Source: CAZDQL01 sp964507325 (GTDB lineage: Bacteria > Planctomycetota > UBA1135 > GCA-002686595). From it: a stretch of DNA of 23,861 bases. The notes under the pieces were generated by a model that worked only from the letters and a program-made list of their open reading frames with translations, was not told where the DNA came from and did not search any database. Where the stretch lies: contig CAZDQL010000099.1 in NCBI GenBank assembly GCA_964507325.1, positions 1 to 23,861 of the forward strand, written 5' to 3'. This document shows positions 23,607-23,861 of this stretch, piece after piece. How positions within the stretch are numbered: position 1 is the stretch's first letter; the number at the start of each line of letters is the position of its first letter. A program made the position numbers and the translations under genes.

Positions 23607-23861
23607 ATAACCCCTCGTCCCCTAAGCCGCAGCCTGAGCCTGGCCCTTGCCGCCCTGATCGCCATTCCCGCCGCCGCCCAGACGGGTGCCGGCGCCAGCG
23701 AGGTCCCCAACTTCCGCGCCCATAAGACCGACGACGCCGCCGCCGCCGGCGCCGACGAGACCCCCATCTTCGTCCCCAACCACCGCGCTTACAAGACTGA
23801 CGACGCCGTCGCCGCCGGTGCCGACGAGACCCCCAACTTCCGCGCCAAGAAGGCCGACGAC
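23607..23861 (+). CDS. Start of a secreted tandem-repeat protein (partial, start unclear)
   Basis: A frame open from the stop at 23574 to the window edge encodes a clear signal peptide, PLSRSLSLALAALIAIPAAAQ, followed by tandem repeats of the type ADETPNFRAKKADD. The frame has no ATG, GTG or TTG before the signal peptide. The codon that would give a natural start (M-T-P-R-P-L-S-R) is ATA at 23607. Either ATA is used, or an ATG was misread, or a GTG at 23597 in another frame should be joined by a one-base shift. There is no ribosome site. The mature part is rich in Ala and Asp, with regularly spaced Lys/Arg; I do not recognise the family. The rest lies beyond the window. Confidence 0.55.
   Translation, partial: MTPRPLSRSLSLALAALIAIPAAAQTGAGASEVPNFRAHKTDDAAAAGADETPIFVPNHRAYKTDDAVAAGADETPNFRAKKADD
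23694..23861 (+). repeat. Tandem repeats of 57-69 bases in the secreted protein
   Basis: Three units are visible: 23694-23750 (19 residues), 23751-23819 (23 residues, with a four-residue insert FVPN) and 23820 to the edge (14 residues, incomplete). Each begins A-(S/D)-E-(V/T)-P, continues F-x-x-R-A-x-K-(T/A)-D-D, and ends in an Ala-rich stretch closed by Gly. The DNA identity is high enough for recent duplication or slippage. Confidence 0.7.

Noticed and set aside
1..23861. tRNA-Sec (selC), selA, selB or selD in the window
   Set aside because: I looked because of the proposed selenoprotein and found no such gene or any tRNA-like cloverleaf here.

Overview
The window is a GC-rich scaffold piece with one 100-base N gap (5335-5434). 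It carries about 17 protein genes and no tRNA, rRNA, CRISPR array or insertion sequence that I can see. Two sulfatase-fold proteins, a secreted PPC-TPR-CHAT protein, a redoxin with a long helical N-terminal region and many signal peptides point to a Planctomycetota-like, probably metagenome-assembled, free-living bacterium. That placement is inferred from gene content; there is no marker gene.

Layout. Plus strand, 121-5001: a dodecin-type protein and a 1503-residue PPC-TPR-CHAT protein. Minus strand, 5032-6798: a PiT phosphate permease (cut by the gap) and its DUF47/PhoU-like partner. Position 6799-7113 has no intact gene but holds a probable remnant of a racemase-like gene. Minus strand, 7114-8623: a tight PadR / HAAS-type membrane protein / MotA-TolQ-like set preceded by a perfect AT-rich palindrome. 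Minus strand, 8735-10946: a small PH/GRAM-like protein and a 554-residue GNAT-like protein. Minus strand, 10974-12182: an exported thioredoxin-like protein with an in-frame TGA. Minus strand, 12362-13834: a formylglycine-type sulfatase. Then come a Trp-rich secreted protein (+), a GT-C/STT3-like membrane protein (-), a lipoprotein of the sulfatase fold lacking the sulfatase nucleophile (+), a flippase overlapping an SGNH protein (+), an M28 peptidase (-), and the start of a secreted tandem-repeat protein running off the right edge (+).

The main discovery is the thioredoxin-like gene at 10974-12182. Its WCGPC active site reads W-TGA-G-P-C, and 24 nt after the TGA there is a perfect 7-bp hairpin with a GGUC loop, the hallmark of a bacterial SECIS element. 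Ordinary gene calling would break it into two ORFs. I interpret it as a selenoprotein (Sec295, 402 residues). The genes for selenocysteine synthesis and insertion are not in the window.

Functional links. DUF47-PiT is a phosphate-uptake pair. The flippase-SGNH pair, the GT-C protein and the phosphatase/sulfatase-fold lipoprotein look like envelope glycan export and decoration. The sulfatase, the M28 peptidase and the secreted proteins suit polymer scavenging.
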